In this document: piece by piece, positions 42,989 through 52,061 of the stretch
Layout: every line of letters starts with the position of its first letter
How positions within the stretch are numbered: the first letter of the stretch is position 1
NCBI GenBank assembly: GCA_963719135.1
Contig: CAVRAZ010000001.1
Coordinates: 372,001-436,000, forward strand
Reading direction: 5' to 3'
Origin: CAVRAZ01 sp963719135
Lineage (GTDB): Bacteria; Pseudomonadota; Gammaproteobacteria; DSM-19610
DNA length: 64,000 nucleotides
Position numbers and translations under genes: made by a program
Notes under the pieces: generated by a model
What the model was told of the DNA's origin: nothing
Databases searched by the model: none
What the model saw: only the letters and a program-made list of their open reading frames with translations

Positions 42989-45413
42989 AGGGCCGGCGCA
43001 GTTCCTGCTGGATCGCATCGTCTCCTTTCCCAGGACGGTGCTGTTCATTTTTCTCGCCGCTACCGCCGTGCTCGGCTGGCAGGCGCGGCATTTCGCGATC
43101 GACGCCTCGGCCGACACGCTGCTGACGAAGGACAACAGGGATTATATCCAGACGCTGCTCGTGAACCGCCGCTTCTCGCCGCAGGAATTTCTCCTGGTAG
43201 TCTACAGACCCCGAACAGACGCGGTGTTCTCGCCGCAGACCTTCAGCGATCTGCAGGCATTGGGCCGCAAGCTGGACGCGATGGACCGCGTGCAATCGAC
43301 GCGCTCAATTCTCAACGTCCCACTGTTGTCACTGGCCGGCGCCGATCTCAGCACGCTGACCGATCCGTCCCAATGGACCGAGGAAAAGAAGCATTTCGAG
43401 ATCGGACAGCTTCAACAGGCCTTCAGAGATCACCCCATATACCAGGACCTGTTGATCAACAAAGCGCAGACCGCGACCGCCATACAGGTGCTGTTCAAAG
43501 AGGATAAACGACTCGATGACATCAACAGCCGAATTCTCGATATCGAGCAAAAAACCCTGCAAGGGCCGCTGTCAGATCCGGACAAACGGGCGCTGACAGA
43601 TCTCAGGGCACAGGCCGCGCCGATTGAACAGGACTTGAACGACAAGCGGCAAGCCGAAATCGAACGCATCCGCCAGATGGCGGCGGGCTACCGCGACCAC
43701 GCCGATATCTATCTTGGCGGCGTCCACGTGGTCGGGTATCAGTTGATCAGGATCATCAAGCACGATCTGGCGGTTTTCGGCGCCGCCATCGGCGTGATCA
43801 TCTGTCTGATTCTTTATGTGCTGTTCCGAAGGCTGCGCTGGGTGATCATCCCGGTGGTGAGCTGCGCCTGCAGCGTTCTGTCGACGACGGGTCTGTTTGC
43901 GCTCTTCGGTTTCAAGGCCACGGTGATATCGGCGAACTTCATGGTGCTGCAGATCATTCTTACCCTATCGCTGGTCATGTATCTGATCGTGCAGTACCGT
44001 GAATACGACGCACAACTGCCTCGATCCGGGCAGATCGACCTGGTGAAGAGGACGCTGACGCGCAAGGCGCGGCCGATATTCTATGCCGGCGTCACCACCG
44101 CCGTCGGATTCGGGTCGCTGTTGATCAGCAGCATCGAGCCGGTCATCGCCTTCGGTCGGATGATGATCATCGCCACGTTGTTCTCGATCGGTGTCAGTCT
44201 GATACTGTTTCCGGCCATGATGGCCATGTTCGGGCGTGAACGGGCCGTTGCCCGCCGCAGCCTGGTTCGCCGGGTCCTGAAGTGCTTGGCCGCCGCGAGC
44301 GTACGCCATCCCGCCGCGGTCGGTGGCGTCGGCCTCGCGGTCCTGGCGGCGAGCGCCGCAGGGATGTTGCGCCTGGACGTGGAGAACAGCTTCATCAACT
44401 ATTTCAAGGACAGCACGCGCGTGCATCAGGAGCTGACTTTTATCGACCGCCAGTTCGGCGGATCGACGCCGTTGGATATCGTCTATACCGTCGCCCCTTC
44501 CGAGCGGAAAAAAGATTTGGTATTGACGGCGGACGCCGTGCAGACGCTGCAGCGCATCCAGGCGTCACTGGCCTCGCATCGCGGCGTCGGCAAGATTCTC
44601 TCCGTGGTGAATTTCACCGAGCTGGCCAAGCAGTTGAACCAGAACAAGCCCGTCACCGAGTATGAACTCACGGCGGCGTACTGGACCATGGGAAAGTCCC
44701 TGCGCACCGCGCTGCTGGGTTCGTTCTTTTCACCGCAGCACGAGCAGGTGCGTTTCAGCGTCCGCATCCAGGATTCCACCCCAGGACTGAACCGGGCCCG
44801 ATTGCTGGCGGACATCCGCAACGACATGCAGCGAACGGGCGTCCGCGAAGACCGCTACCTGTTGAGCAATCTCTTTGTCCTCTATCAGGACATCCTGCAG
44901 CGTCTGTTCCGTTCCCAGATATTGACCATGGGCATTGTGTACGCGGGACTGTCGTTCACCCTCCTGGTCCTCTTCCGCTCGTTTAAGATTGCCCTGATTG
45001 GTGTGGTGCCCAACATGCTGGCGGTCGCGGTGGTGTTGGGTGCGATGGGCTGGCTGCGGATTCCTCTCGATCTCATGACCATCACCATCGCCTCAGTGGC
45101 CATGGGCATCGCTATCAACGACTCCATCCAATACACGCATCGCTACCTGGAGGAATTGCGTGAGGGTTCGCCCCGCCAGGCGGTCGAGCGCAGTCACATG
45201 AGCGTGGCCTTCGCCATTGTCTACACTACGGTGATCGTCGTTGTAGGATTTTCGCTGCTTGCCTTTTCCGATTTCAAGCCGAGCATGCTGTTCGGCCTGC
45301 TCACGGGACTGGCGCTAGCCATTGGCCTGATCTTCAATCTCACGCTGTTGCCGGTGATGCTGAAGCGCTTCGTCGGCGTTGCGCCCCCGTTGCGTCGCGT
45401 GGACGCAGACTGA
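42975..45413 (+). CDS. RND/MMPL-family exporter
   Basis: An 812-residue inner-membrane protein with the RND layout. Helix 1 (about 18-38) is followed by a large periplasmic domain, a six-helix block (about 265-430), a second periplasmic domain and a final helix block (about 645-800). M-G-I-A-I-N-D-S-I-Q-Y in the last block is like the proton-relay helix of MMPL proteins. It is related to HpnN-like lipid exporters; the cargo is unknown. The overlap with mlaA suggests lipid movement to or from the outer membrane. Confidence 0.85.
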   Translation: MRIIEGPAQFLLDRIVSFPRTVLFIFLAATAVLGWQARHFAIDASADTLLTKDNRDYIQTLLVNRRFSPQEFLLVVYRPRTDAVFSPQTFSDLQALGRKLDAMDRVQSTRSILNVPLLSLAGADLSTLTDPSQWTEEKKHFEIGQLQQAFRDHPIYQDLLINKAQTATAIQVLFKEDKRLDDINSRILDIEQKTLQGPLSDPDKRALTDLRAQAAPIEQDLNDKRQAEIERIRQMAAGYRDHADIYLGGVHVVGYQLIRIIKHDLAVFGAAIGVIICLILYVLFRRLRWVIIPVVSCACSVLSTTGLFALFGFKATVISANFMVLQIILTLSLVMYLIVQYREYDAQLPRSGQIDLVKRTLTRKARPIFYAGVTTAVGFGSLLISSIEPVIAFGRMMIIATLFSIGVSLILFPAMMAMFGRERAVARRSLVRRVLKCLAAASVRHPAAVGGVGLAVLAASAAGMLRLDVENSFINYFKDSTRVHQELTFIDRQFGGSTPLDIVYTVAPSERKKDLVLTADAVQTLQRIQASLASHRGVGKILSVVNFTELAKQLNQNKPVTEYELTAAYWTMGKSLRTALLGSFFSPQHEQVRFSVRIQDSTPGLNRARLLADIRNDMQRTGVREDRYLLSNLFVLYQDILQRLFRSQILTMGIVYAGLSFTLLVLFRSFKIALIGVVPNMLAVAVVLGAMGWLRIPLDLMTITIASVAMGIAINDSIQYTHRYLEELREGSPRQAVERSHMSVAFAIVYTTVIVVVGFSLLAFSDFKPSMLFGLLTGLALAIGLIFNLTLLPVMLKRFVGVAPPLRRVDAD

Positions 45414-45796
45414 TGGCTATCGTGGCAGGCAGCGACGAGCGCCGTCAGAGCGGCGCCTTCAATGGACCTGGAGGTACGGGCCGCCGGGGCAACTGCGGGC
45501 TCACCCGGGGCGCACGTCAGAGGGGTCAGCCGGGGCCGGGTGACCGGCCCGGGCGATGCGGCGAGTCCATCCATCGCGTTGCCTGTGCCTGGGTACCCTG
45601 GTCGAGACCCGCCGCACACCGGCGCTCTGTGCGAGCATGTCTCTTAATGGCCGAACCCGGCCGCTCATGATCTAGCAAACGAGACCTGATCTCTTGAATC
45701 AAGGCTTATACTCAACGGGTCTATCTGCCAGGTGTCAGTGCATTCGAGCGGATCGACTGATATTTTCCAGGTTCACTGTTCCCTTGACCCGTTTGC
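45414..45796. other. Intergenic region between convergent genes
   Basis: An 85-residue frame (45413-45670) starts on the exporter stop (TGATG), but its Arg/Gly-rich content looks random and I do not call it. GC content falls from about 45640 towards the lower-GC gene that follows on the minus strand. No terminator stem was identified. Confidence 0.35.
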
Positions 45797-47740
45797 TTAT
45801 TCCGCGGCAACAAAGCGTTGGATGTTTTTATAGATTGATTTAACGCTATCGCTGCCGCATCCTTGTCTCAAGGCCAATAGCATGGCGTCTTTCATGGCCC
45901 TGTCCTGCAGTAACTCTATATTGTCCATATTCCTGATGGGAGTGTATAAATCGCCGGAACCGATTTGAGCTATGAGCGCTATGCCCATATCCACCGCTAA
46001 AGCAGAGCCTTGCTTCAAATTGCCGGAGAGCAGATCCGTGATGCCCAATTCCCGCATCAAATGGTCATCCATGGCGTGTTTCACACCCGGGTCTTGCATG
46101 GCGTAACACTGGGGATCTATTTTCAACATCTCCTCCGATGCGAAAGTATCGTGCAATGTCGCCATATACATGAGCACCGCCTCACGCTTGTTGTTCAGGA
46201 GTTCCAGCCGGGCATGAGCAAGCGCCAGCAGAATCCCGGGCTGCTCGTACCCCTTGAATGAATCCGCTTCCTCTTTCGAGAACATGCTTGTGGGAATGAT
46301 CTGGCCATTCCCGACATCCCATCTCTCCCAGCTTTTCTGAATCCGCTCGATTTCTTCCCGCATCGCTTGATTGGCCGCTTGCGCCTGCTTCGCGATCTCC
46401 TCCTCACGCTTCTTCCGGGCTTGGGCCATTTGCTCCGCATATTCCGCCCGTACCTGATCCGCGCGCGTCAATATTCCCTTGGTTTCGCTGCACGGCAGCG
46501 TGATGTAGTTCTCCGGCAGCTTTCCGTTCGCGGCGATCAATTTTTGTTCATACAGTTGCCGAACCATAGGACAGTCATGCAATGAGAAAAGCTGCCGGTC
46601 CGACAATGCCAGGCATGACTCCATATGCTTTTCCATATTGGATGGATCATAGCCGGTACAGGCGTTTACCTCTTTTATGTCCTGGCCCGACCACTGGGCG
46701 ACAAGTACGTTGACAGTGGCGCAATCAGGCTGTTGATAGTCACGAGGCAGTTGCCGGGTTGGCGTGGCGGCGCTGAGCAACCTCTCATATTCGCTGATGA
46801 CCTGCGGGCAGCTCTTGTAATTGCGCAGTCCCGCTTCCGGCTGCCCGCCCGCATTGGCGATGTTGGATTCCAGGCAGCGCTCGATATGATCGCTCAACGA
46901 CGTTCCCGGATAGCCCAGGCAGCCAGACCAATAAGCGGGCTTCCCCGTCATTTCCAGGGTGACGTGCGCGAATATCTCGCAAGAAGGCGTCAGCTTTACA
47001 AACTCCGAGTGATCACTGATTCCCGACTTACGCAGCGCGTCGCCATATTGGTGCACTATGTCGGTACAGCTACTCGTCCTGATATTGTTTACAAAGACAT
47101 TCTCTCCCGTGCTGAATCTATAGCCGGACATGCACTTAAACACTTGCTCATAAGATGTCGCATCGGCGCTCGCAAAGCAGTCGATGCCGGTGTCGCGCCG
47201 CGCCTGGGCAAGCTCCTGGAGTTGTTTTTCCGCATCCCGATTCACCAACACCTGGATTACCTTGCTCCTTGTCAATATCCTTGCCTTTACTCGAGCGACC
47301 GGCGCCGCACCCTCCGTGGAGAAGTCACACGACCATCGCTGTTTTTTTGCTGTGCAAGGGGACGACGGCTGACCAAGCTTTGACAGAATTTCCTGTCCTT
47401 CATGCTCCGGATCATAGGAGTCGCCGGGCGGCAGCGATATTTCAACCCGAATATTCATCCGGGCCTCGCCGTTCTTACTCACCATAATCGCTCGTTTGAC
47501 GTTATCGCTCCCAGTCTTGGTGAACAGGATTCTTGCAGTCGTGTATGAGCCGCTGCTTCGGGTGCTGTAGCCCGCGGACTCCAGGGTCTGCTTGATCTCG
47601 TCCAGACTCATCGACGCGGAGATACCCTCAACCCGGTAGTTCAATACCTGCGCTTCAGTGGATGCATGCGCCGTGAGGGCAATGAACATCAATAAGGAAG
47701 CTGCGTATAAGAATATTCGCGAATAGACCATCTCTGTCAT
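45797..47740 (-). CDS. Large exported protein of unknown function
   Basis: A 647-residue protein with a signal peptide (about 1-24, ending A-H-A-S). The body contains many spaced cysteines, in segments such as G-I-D-C-F-A-S, S-S-C-T-D-I-V and C-L-G-Y-P-G-T-S. A charged coiled-coil (R-A-E-Y-A-E-Q-M-A-Q-A-R-K-K-R-E-E-E) and a helical C-terminal region follow. I know no family. The gene is visibly poorer in GC than its neighbours and stands alone, which suggests transfer. The frame opens at 47794; the start at 47740 gives the best signal peptide, though its ribosome site is weak. Confidence 0.65.
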   Translation of the reverse strand: MTEMVYSRIFLYAASLLMFIALTAHASTEAQVLNYRVEGISASMSLDEIKQTLESAGYSTRSSGSYTTARILFTKTGSDNVKRAIMVSKNGEARMNIRVEISLPPGDSYDPEHEGQEILSKLGQPSSPCTAKKQRWSCDFSTEGAAPVARVKARILTRSKVIQVLVNRDAEKQLQELAQARRDTGIDCFASADATSYEQVFKCMSGYRFSTGENVFVNNIRTSSCTDIVHQYGDALRKSGISDHSEFVKLTPSCEIFAHVTLEMTGKPAYWSGCLGYPGTSLSDHIERCLESNIANAGGQPEAGLRNYKSCPQVISEYERLLSAATPTRQLPRDYQQPDCATVNVLVAQWSGQDIKEVNACTGYDPSNMEKHMESCLALSDRQLFSLHDCPMVRQLYEQKLIAANGKLPENYITLPCSETKGILTRADQVRAEYAEQMAQARKKREEEIAKQAQAANQAMREEIERIQKSWERWDVGNGQIIPTSMFSKEEADSFKGYEQPGILLALAHARLELLNNKREAVLMYMATLHDTFASEEMLKIDPQCYAMQDPGVKHAMDDHLMRELGITDLLSGNLKQGSALAVDMGIALIAQIGSGDLYTPIRNMDNIELLQDRAMKDAMLLALRQGCGSDSVKSIYKNIQRFVAAE

Positions 47741-47794
47741 TTGTGGTGGCTCTCTGATGCCCGGTTCCCGGGATGATCCGTTATCCAGCGCCAA

Positions 47795-48315
47795 TTGCCG
47801 TCAAGGCATGGAAGGGCTGGAAAGTATAGAAAACCATTGTCCCGGTTCCAACCGCTATCTTTACGTAACAACAAGTTTAGGCAGCATGAACCCTCTTTTC
47901 CTCCGCTGAAACCATCAGGGTGCTGGCGTCCGCGCCACCGATCGGCCGTCGATCTGCGGCCCGATGTACCTTTGACCTGAATTCCGGCGTCGCGGTCCGC
48001 CCAACCACCCGTCCGCACTGGCGGCTTTTCCCCGCTGCGCGGGCGGCGCCCGGCACGGCGACACCGACCGCCGATCGCCCGGCATGCACGGCGTTGCCGG
48101 GCGCGGCGTTTATCGGAATGACGCTGGAGGAACTTGCGGGATGCTTGCTTACGGACGAGACAGGATGCTGACGTGCGGACGGCGTCTTTGTCCCCGTTGG
48201 CGGCTGAATGCGCCTGGGCGGGGTGTCGTTCGTGAATCTTGTGGCTAAAGCGGCTCCCGCCTTCGCGCCCTAGGTCATTGGAGCGCGTTACGGCAACGCT
48301 GGGGACGGCAAACAG
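47795..48315. other. Intergenic region
   Basis: Upstream of the large exported protein. 47800-47880 is AT-richer and is the likely promoter area for that gene. From 47900 to 48315 the sequence is GC-rich with no supported gene. Confidence 0.3.
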
Positions 48316-48522
48316 CTAGTGACGAACCACCGCGAGTTCCTGCGTCGAGCTGCGGCTGCGCACCTGACGGAACGCACTTTCCAGTTCGTCATCTACCGAT
48401 ACACGCAAGGTGGTGTCGCCGCCGGTGCCGCGGTGGGCGACCAGGTCGACTGGATAGCCCAGCGCCTGGGCCGCCTTGCGTACATCTTCCAGTGTGTGGA
48501 GAAACAAAACGGCCTTGGACAT
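48316..48522 (-). CDS. Small cytoplasmic protein of 68 residues
   Basis: A compact alpha/beta-looking protein, M-S-K-A-V-L-F-L-H-T-L-E-D-V-R-K-A-A-Q-A-L-G-Y then T-L-R-V-S-V-D-D-E-L. AGGGA lies a few bases before the ATG at 48522. Its codon pattern is like that of real genes, but I do not recognise a family. A longer reading from 48645 has no support. Confidence 0.5.
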   Translation of the reverse strand: MSKAVLFLHTLEDVRKAAQALGYPVDLVAHRGTGGDTTLRVSVDDELESAFRQVRSRSSTQELAVVRH

Positions 48523-49115
48523 GTTCCCTGATCTCCGTGTCGCCCTCGGGCGGGTGAGCACTATAGGCGGAAAACCCGGGAAGATAAAGCCTGTTGGACA
48601 ACTGTCGAGGGTCCGTATGTCTATAAAACGCAATAGAAAATTCAATAATTGCGAAATATCAAGGGCATTTATATTACAGTATTCTTAATTTTCAAGGATA
48701 GTGCCGTAAGTCATTTATATTTCAAACTTATGTAATAATTCTATAACACCTGTCCCAATGGTCGTAGGCGCATCGGCAGTTTCGGGCTCGCGTCGGGCGC
48801 ACGTGCCGGATGCAGCGTGCGCCATCCCGGCGAAGGTCCCACAGGGCACATCGACACCGGACTCCTGTTGTAATGAAACGACAGACCCTGCCCCATCCAG
48901 GCGCCAGAGGTACTGCGACCACGCGCTGCGGAGGCACCGACGAGCGGGCCTCCGAGCGGCGCTTTTAACTGTCAACCGGCTGTCATGCGTTGCAAATCTC
49001 AATTTCACTGACCCAAATCAACCGGGGCTGTTGATTTTCTCGGGTGCGAGCACTTGATAGACTCTCGCAATTGTTGGATTGTTGCCACAGGTAAATCGGA
49101 GTCTGTGAGAATCAA
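48523..49115. other. AT-rich intergenic region upstream of LuxR-type gene
   Basis: 48614-48750 is strikingly AT-rich, with repeated A and T runs, unlike anything else in the window. It could hold promoters for the divergent flanking genes or bind nucleoid proteins. The remainder to 49115 is mixed and shows no gene. Confidence 0.4.
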
Positions 49116-49622
49116 ATGCTGGATGAAACCTTCATGGCGGGCGAGATCGCGGTTTGCGTCAAGGATACCGGGCAAAGGGTCCTGATGCAGAACGACCATT
49201 GCCGCGCACTTTGCGGCGAGTGGGTGGGTCAGGCCTGCACAACCGGCTGCATGGCGCTCTACGCCGCCGACGACGCGCATCAATGGCGGGACTGGGGCAG
49301 CCGCCTGTATCCGAACAGTTGCGTTCACGGCGGTTTTTTCGACGTGACCCTGCTGTGCAGCGGACAGCACATCGTCACCCTGCTGCAGCCGCTCAAGGAC
49401 CGCTACGAAGCCGCGCTGGCCTGGTACCGCGACAAGGGCCTGACCCGGCGCGAGACCGAGGTGGTGGCGCTGACGATCCGCGGAATTTCCAACAGCGAGA
49501 TATGCCGCAAGCTGTCGATCTCGCTGGCGACCCTGAAGACCCATCTGAACAGCGTGTATCGCAAACTACGTGAACTGGGCCAGACACCGGCCTTTGTCCC
49601 GGCCTGCCGTGTGCCCGACTGA
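49116..49622 (+). CDS. LuxR-type transcriptional regulator with cysteine cluster
   Basis: A 168-residue regulator. The C-terminal LuxR helix-turn-helix is L-T-R-R-E-T-E-V-V-A-L-T-I-R-G-I-S-N-S-E-I-C-R-K-L-S-then-T-L-K-T-H-L-N-S-V-Y-R-K-L. The N-terminal part (1-105) looks PAS-like and carries C29-x3-C33-x7-C41-x3-C45 plus further cysteines, so redox, metal or Fe-S sensing is possible. It ends 33 bases before the first glycosyltransferase-like gene and probably controls or shares its operon. Signal and targets are unknown. Confidence 0.82.
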   Translation: MLDETFMAGEIAVCVKDTGQRVLMQNDHCRALCGEWVGQACTTGCMALYAADDAHQWRDWGSRLYPNSCVHGGFFDVTLLCSGQHIVTLLQPLKDRYEAALAWYRDKGLTRRETEVVALTIRGISNSEICRKLSISLATLKTHLNSVYRKLRELGQTPAFVPACRVPD

Positions 49623-49655
49623 CAGACGTGACACTAGCGTACGAGGTTTAAGACT

Positions 49656-50566
49656 ATGGACTATTGCGTATTCATCCATACCAACCACAAGCAGATCGTC
49701 GGCGCCCATGTGGCCGAACATGCGCTGCGCCGGTATTCGAAGTACAACGACAAGTTCGATGTGAAGTTCATCGAACTTAAGGACTACCCCTTCTTCAACG
49801 CGCACGAAGGCAAGCTGTACCTGCGCGACGGCATGAAGCGTCCCTGGCTCAACAACGACCTGCAGTCGTTCACGCCGCTGCGCTTCATGCCGCCGGAACT
49901 GATGGGCTACCAGGGACGCTCGGTGGTCATCGACCCGGATATCTTCGCGGTCTCCGACGTGTGGGACCTGCTGACCCGCGACATGCAGGGCAAGGCGATC
50001 ATGTGCCGGCCGCGCGGCGGCACCAAGGGCTTGCACGACAAGTGCCTGGCAAGCAGCGTCATGCTGCTCGAGAACGCCAGGCTGACGCACTGGAAGGTCG
50101 AGCAGAACTTCCACGAGATGTTCGAGTACAAGCGCGACTACATGGACTGGATCTGCCTCAAGACCGAGCCGCGCGAGACCATCGGGCTGTTCGAGAACGA
50201 GTGGAACGATTTCGACAAGCTGACGCCGCAGACGCGCATGCTGCACACCACGCACCGCAAGACCCAGCCCTGGAAGACCGGGCTGGCGGTCGACCACCGG
50301 CCGCGCGAAAAATACCCCTTTTCCCGCCGCTCGCCTGGCTGATGATGGCGCGGCGCAAGGTGTTCGGCGAATACGCCTTCCTGGGTCACTACCAGCCGCA
50401 CCCGGACCCGAACCAGGAGCACCTGTTCTTCGGCCTGCTGAAGGAATGCATCGAGAAAGGCACGGTCACCGAACAGATGGTCCGCGAGCAGATGAACCAG
50501 AACCACGTACGCCACGACGCCTTCGAGGTGCTGGACCGCACGCCGCCGCTGGCGCCCGCGGCCTGA
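49656..50566 (+). pseudogene. GT8-like glycosyltransferase paralogue 1, frameshifted
   Basis: First of two tandem paralogues. The frame from 49656 runs to residue 228 and then goes out of phase at the TTTT at 50319-50322. Adding one T restores P-F-F-P-P-L-A-W-L-M-M-A-R-R-K-V-F-G-E-Y to a stop at 50566, giving about 303 residues that align along the full length of the second copy (about 70% identical by eye). It has the D-P-D motif (V-V-I-D-P-D-I-F-A-V). GAGG precedes the ATG. It is a recent mutation, phase-variable slippage in a short tract, or a sequence error. Confidence 0.75.
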
Positions 50567-50597
50567 CCGCCGCACGGCCTGCACGAGGACCGGTCCG

Positions 50598-51512
50598 ATG
50601 GACTATTGCGTATTCATTCACACCAACCACAAGCAGATCGTCGGCGCGCTGGTCGCCGAGCACGCGCTGCGGCGCAACTCGAAGAACAACGAAAAGTTCG
50701 ACGTGCGCATCATTCAGCACAGGGACTATCCGTTGTTCCAGGCGCACGAGGGCCAGTTGTACCTGCGCGACGGCGTCAAGCGGCCCTGGTTCAACGACGA
50801 TCTACAGTCCTTCACGCCGCTGCGGTTCATGCCGCCGCAGCTCATGGGGTATCAGGGCCGCGCGGTAGTCATCGACCCGGACATCTTCGCCGTCGGCAAC
50901 GTCTGGGATCTGCTCTCCCGCGACATGCAGGGCAAGGCCATCATGTGCCGGCGCCGCGCCGGGCCCAAGGGCGTCGTCGACCGGTGCCTGGCCAGCAGCG
51001 TGATGCTGCTCGACAACGCCAAGCTCAGGCACTGGAACGTCGAGGAGAAGTTCAATCGCATGTTCAGCTTCGAGCAGGACTACCAGCCCTGGATCTGTCT
51101 CAAGGACGAACCGCGCGAGACCATCGGACTGCTCGAGGACGAGTGGAATGATTTCGACAGGCTCGACGACAACACCAAGATGATCCACAACACGCGGCGC
51201 CGCACCCAGCCCTGGAAGGCCGGCCTGCCGATCGACTGGCGCCCGGCCGAGAACTTCCGCGCCTTTCCGCCGATCGGCTGGCTGATGCGCGCGCGGCGCC
51301 GTCTGTTCGGCGAGTACGCGCTGCTCGGCCGCTACAAACCGCACCCCGATCCGAACCAGGAGCGGTTCTTCTTCGGCCTGCTCAAGGAATGTGTGGAGAA
51401 CGGCACGGTCACCGAGGCGATGATCCGCGAACAGATGGCGCAGAACCACGTGCGCCACGATGCGCTGGAAGTGCTGGACAAGACGCCGAAGCTGGTGGGT
51501 GCGTGGCGTTAA
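50598..51512 (+). CDS. GT8-like (GT-A fold) putative glycosyltransferase, paralogue 2
   Basis: An intact 304-residue protein with no signal peptide or membrane helix. The start C-V-F-I-H-T-N-H-K-Q-I-V-G-A is beta-strand-like. A D-x-D-type motif lies at D93-P94-D95 within V-V-I-D-P-D-I-F-A-V-G-N-V-W-D-L-L, and a late H197 with Q-P-W-K at 204-207 recalls the H-x-x-G-x-x-K-P-W end of GT8 enzymes. These point to a metal-dependent sugar transferase; donor and acceptor are unknown. It lies 31 bases after paralogue 1, in the LuxR-led cassette. Confidence 0.65.
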   Translation: MDYCVFIHTNHKQIVGALVAEHALRRNSKNNEKFDVRIIQHRDYPLFQAHEGQLYLRDGVKRPWFNDDLQSFTPLRFMPPQLMGYQGRAVVIDPDIFAVGNVWDLLSRDMQGKAIMCRRRAGPKGVVDRCLASSVMLLDNAKLRHWNVEEKFNRMFSFEQDYQPWICLKDEPRETIGLLEDEWNDFDRLDDNTKMIHNTRRRTQPWKAGLPIDWRPAENFRAFPPIGWLMRARRRLFGEYALLGRYKPHPDPNQERFFFGLLKECVENGTVTEAMIREQMAQNHVRHDALEVLDKTPKLVGAWR

Positions 51513-51542
51513 GAGTGCCGATGCGGACGCTTCAAATTGATC

Positions 51543-51751
51543 AACCGCGAAGGACGCAAAGGACGCAAAGGGAAACCCCTTTCCACCGCAAAGGCGCGCT
51601 AAGTACCTGCCGTTTGCGGGTGGCCCGGGGCTCTATTCATTTAACCGCGAAGGACGCAAAGGACGCAAAGGGAAACCCCTTTCTACCGCAAACGCGCGCG
51701 AAGGCGCGCAAAGTATCTTCGTTTTATGGGCGGCCCGGGTCTGTATTCGTA
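51543..51751 (+). repeat. Two tandem copies of a ~100-bp repeat (AACCGCGAAGGACGCAAAGG family)
   Basis: Copies begin at 51543 and 51643, exactly 100 bases apart. Each starts AACCGCGAAGGACGCAAAGG, continues through GGGAAACCCCTTTC and an AAGTA block, and ends near GGCCCGGG-T-CT-TATTC. They lie directly after the glycosyltransferase-like genes. A related element lies at 19732. The space 51752-51900 between these and the inverted copies has no gene. Confidence 0.8.
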
Positions 51752-51903
51752 ACGCGCTTTCAAGTGCGGTTGCCGTTCGACGCGCGGCGGGTACAGTCGC
51801 CCGCCACGTTGTGCAACGAGTCCCCACGCAGGGGACATAGAGTCAACGGTTTATGAGCAGCAACCGTTTCCAGCAAGGCTTCCAGGACTAACGATCGAAA
51901 CCT

Positions 51904-52040
51904 TTCGGTAGAACGGGGTTTTCCTTCGCGTCCTTTGCGGTTGTTACGAATAGAGACCCGATCCACCCGCAAACGCAAGGTACTTGGCGGTGGAAAGGGG
52001 ATTATCCTTTGCGTCCTTCGCGGTTAAATGAATAGAGCGC
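51904..52040 (-). repeat. Inverted copies of the same repeat
   Basis: CTTCGCGTCCTTTGCGGTT (about 51924-51942) and CCTTTGCGTCCTTCGCGGTT (about 52006-52025) are reverse-complement copies of the units at 51543 and 51643, with matching blocks such as GAATAGAG and TACTTGGCGG in between. The two pairs face each other across about 150 bases and could form a long hairpin. Confidence 0.75.
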
Positions 52041-52061
52041 CAGGCGCTCGCACGCCACTGC

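Noticed and set aside
45413..45670. 85-residue frame starting on the exporter stop codon
   Set aside because: TGATG overlap is attractive, but the Arg/Gly-rich product looks random and other frames are equally open.
51543..52040. CRISPR array
   Set aside because: Repeat units are about 100 bases, only two per direction, with no short spacers and no cas genes.
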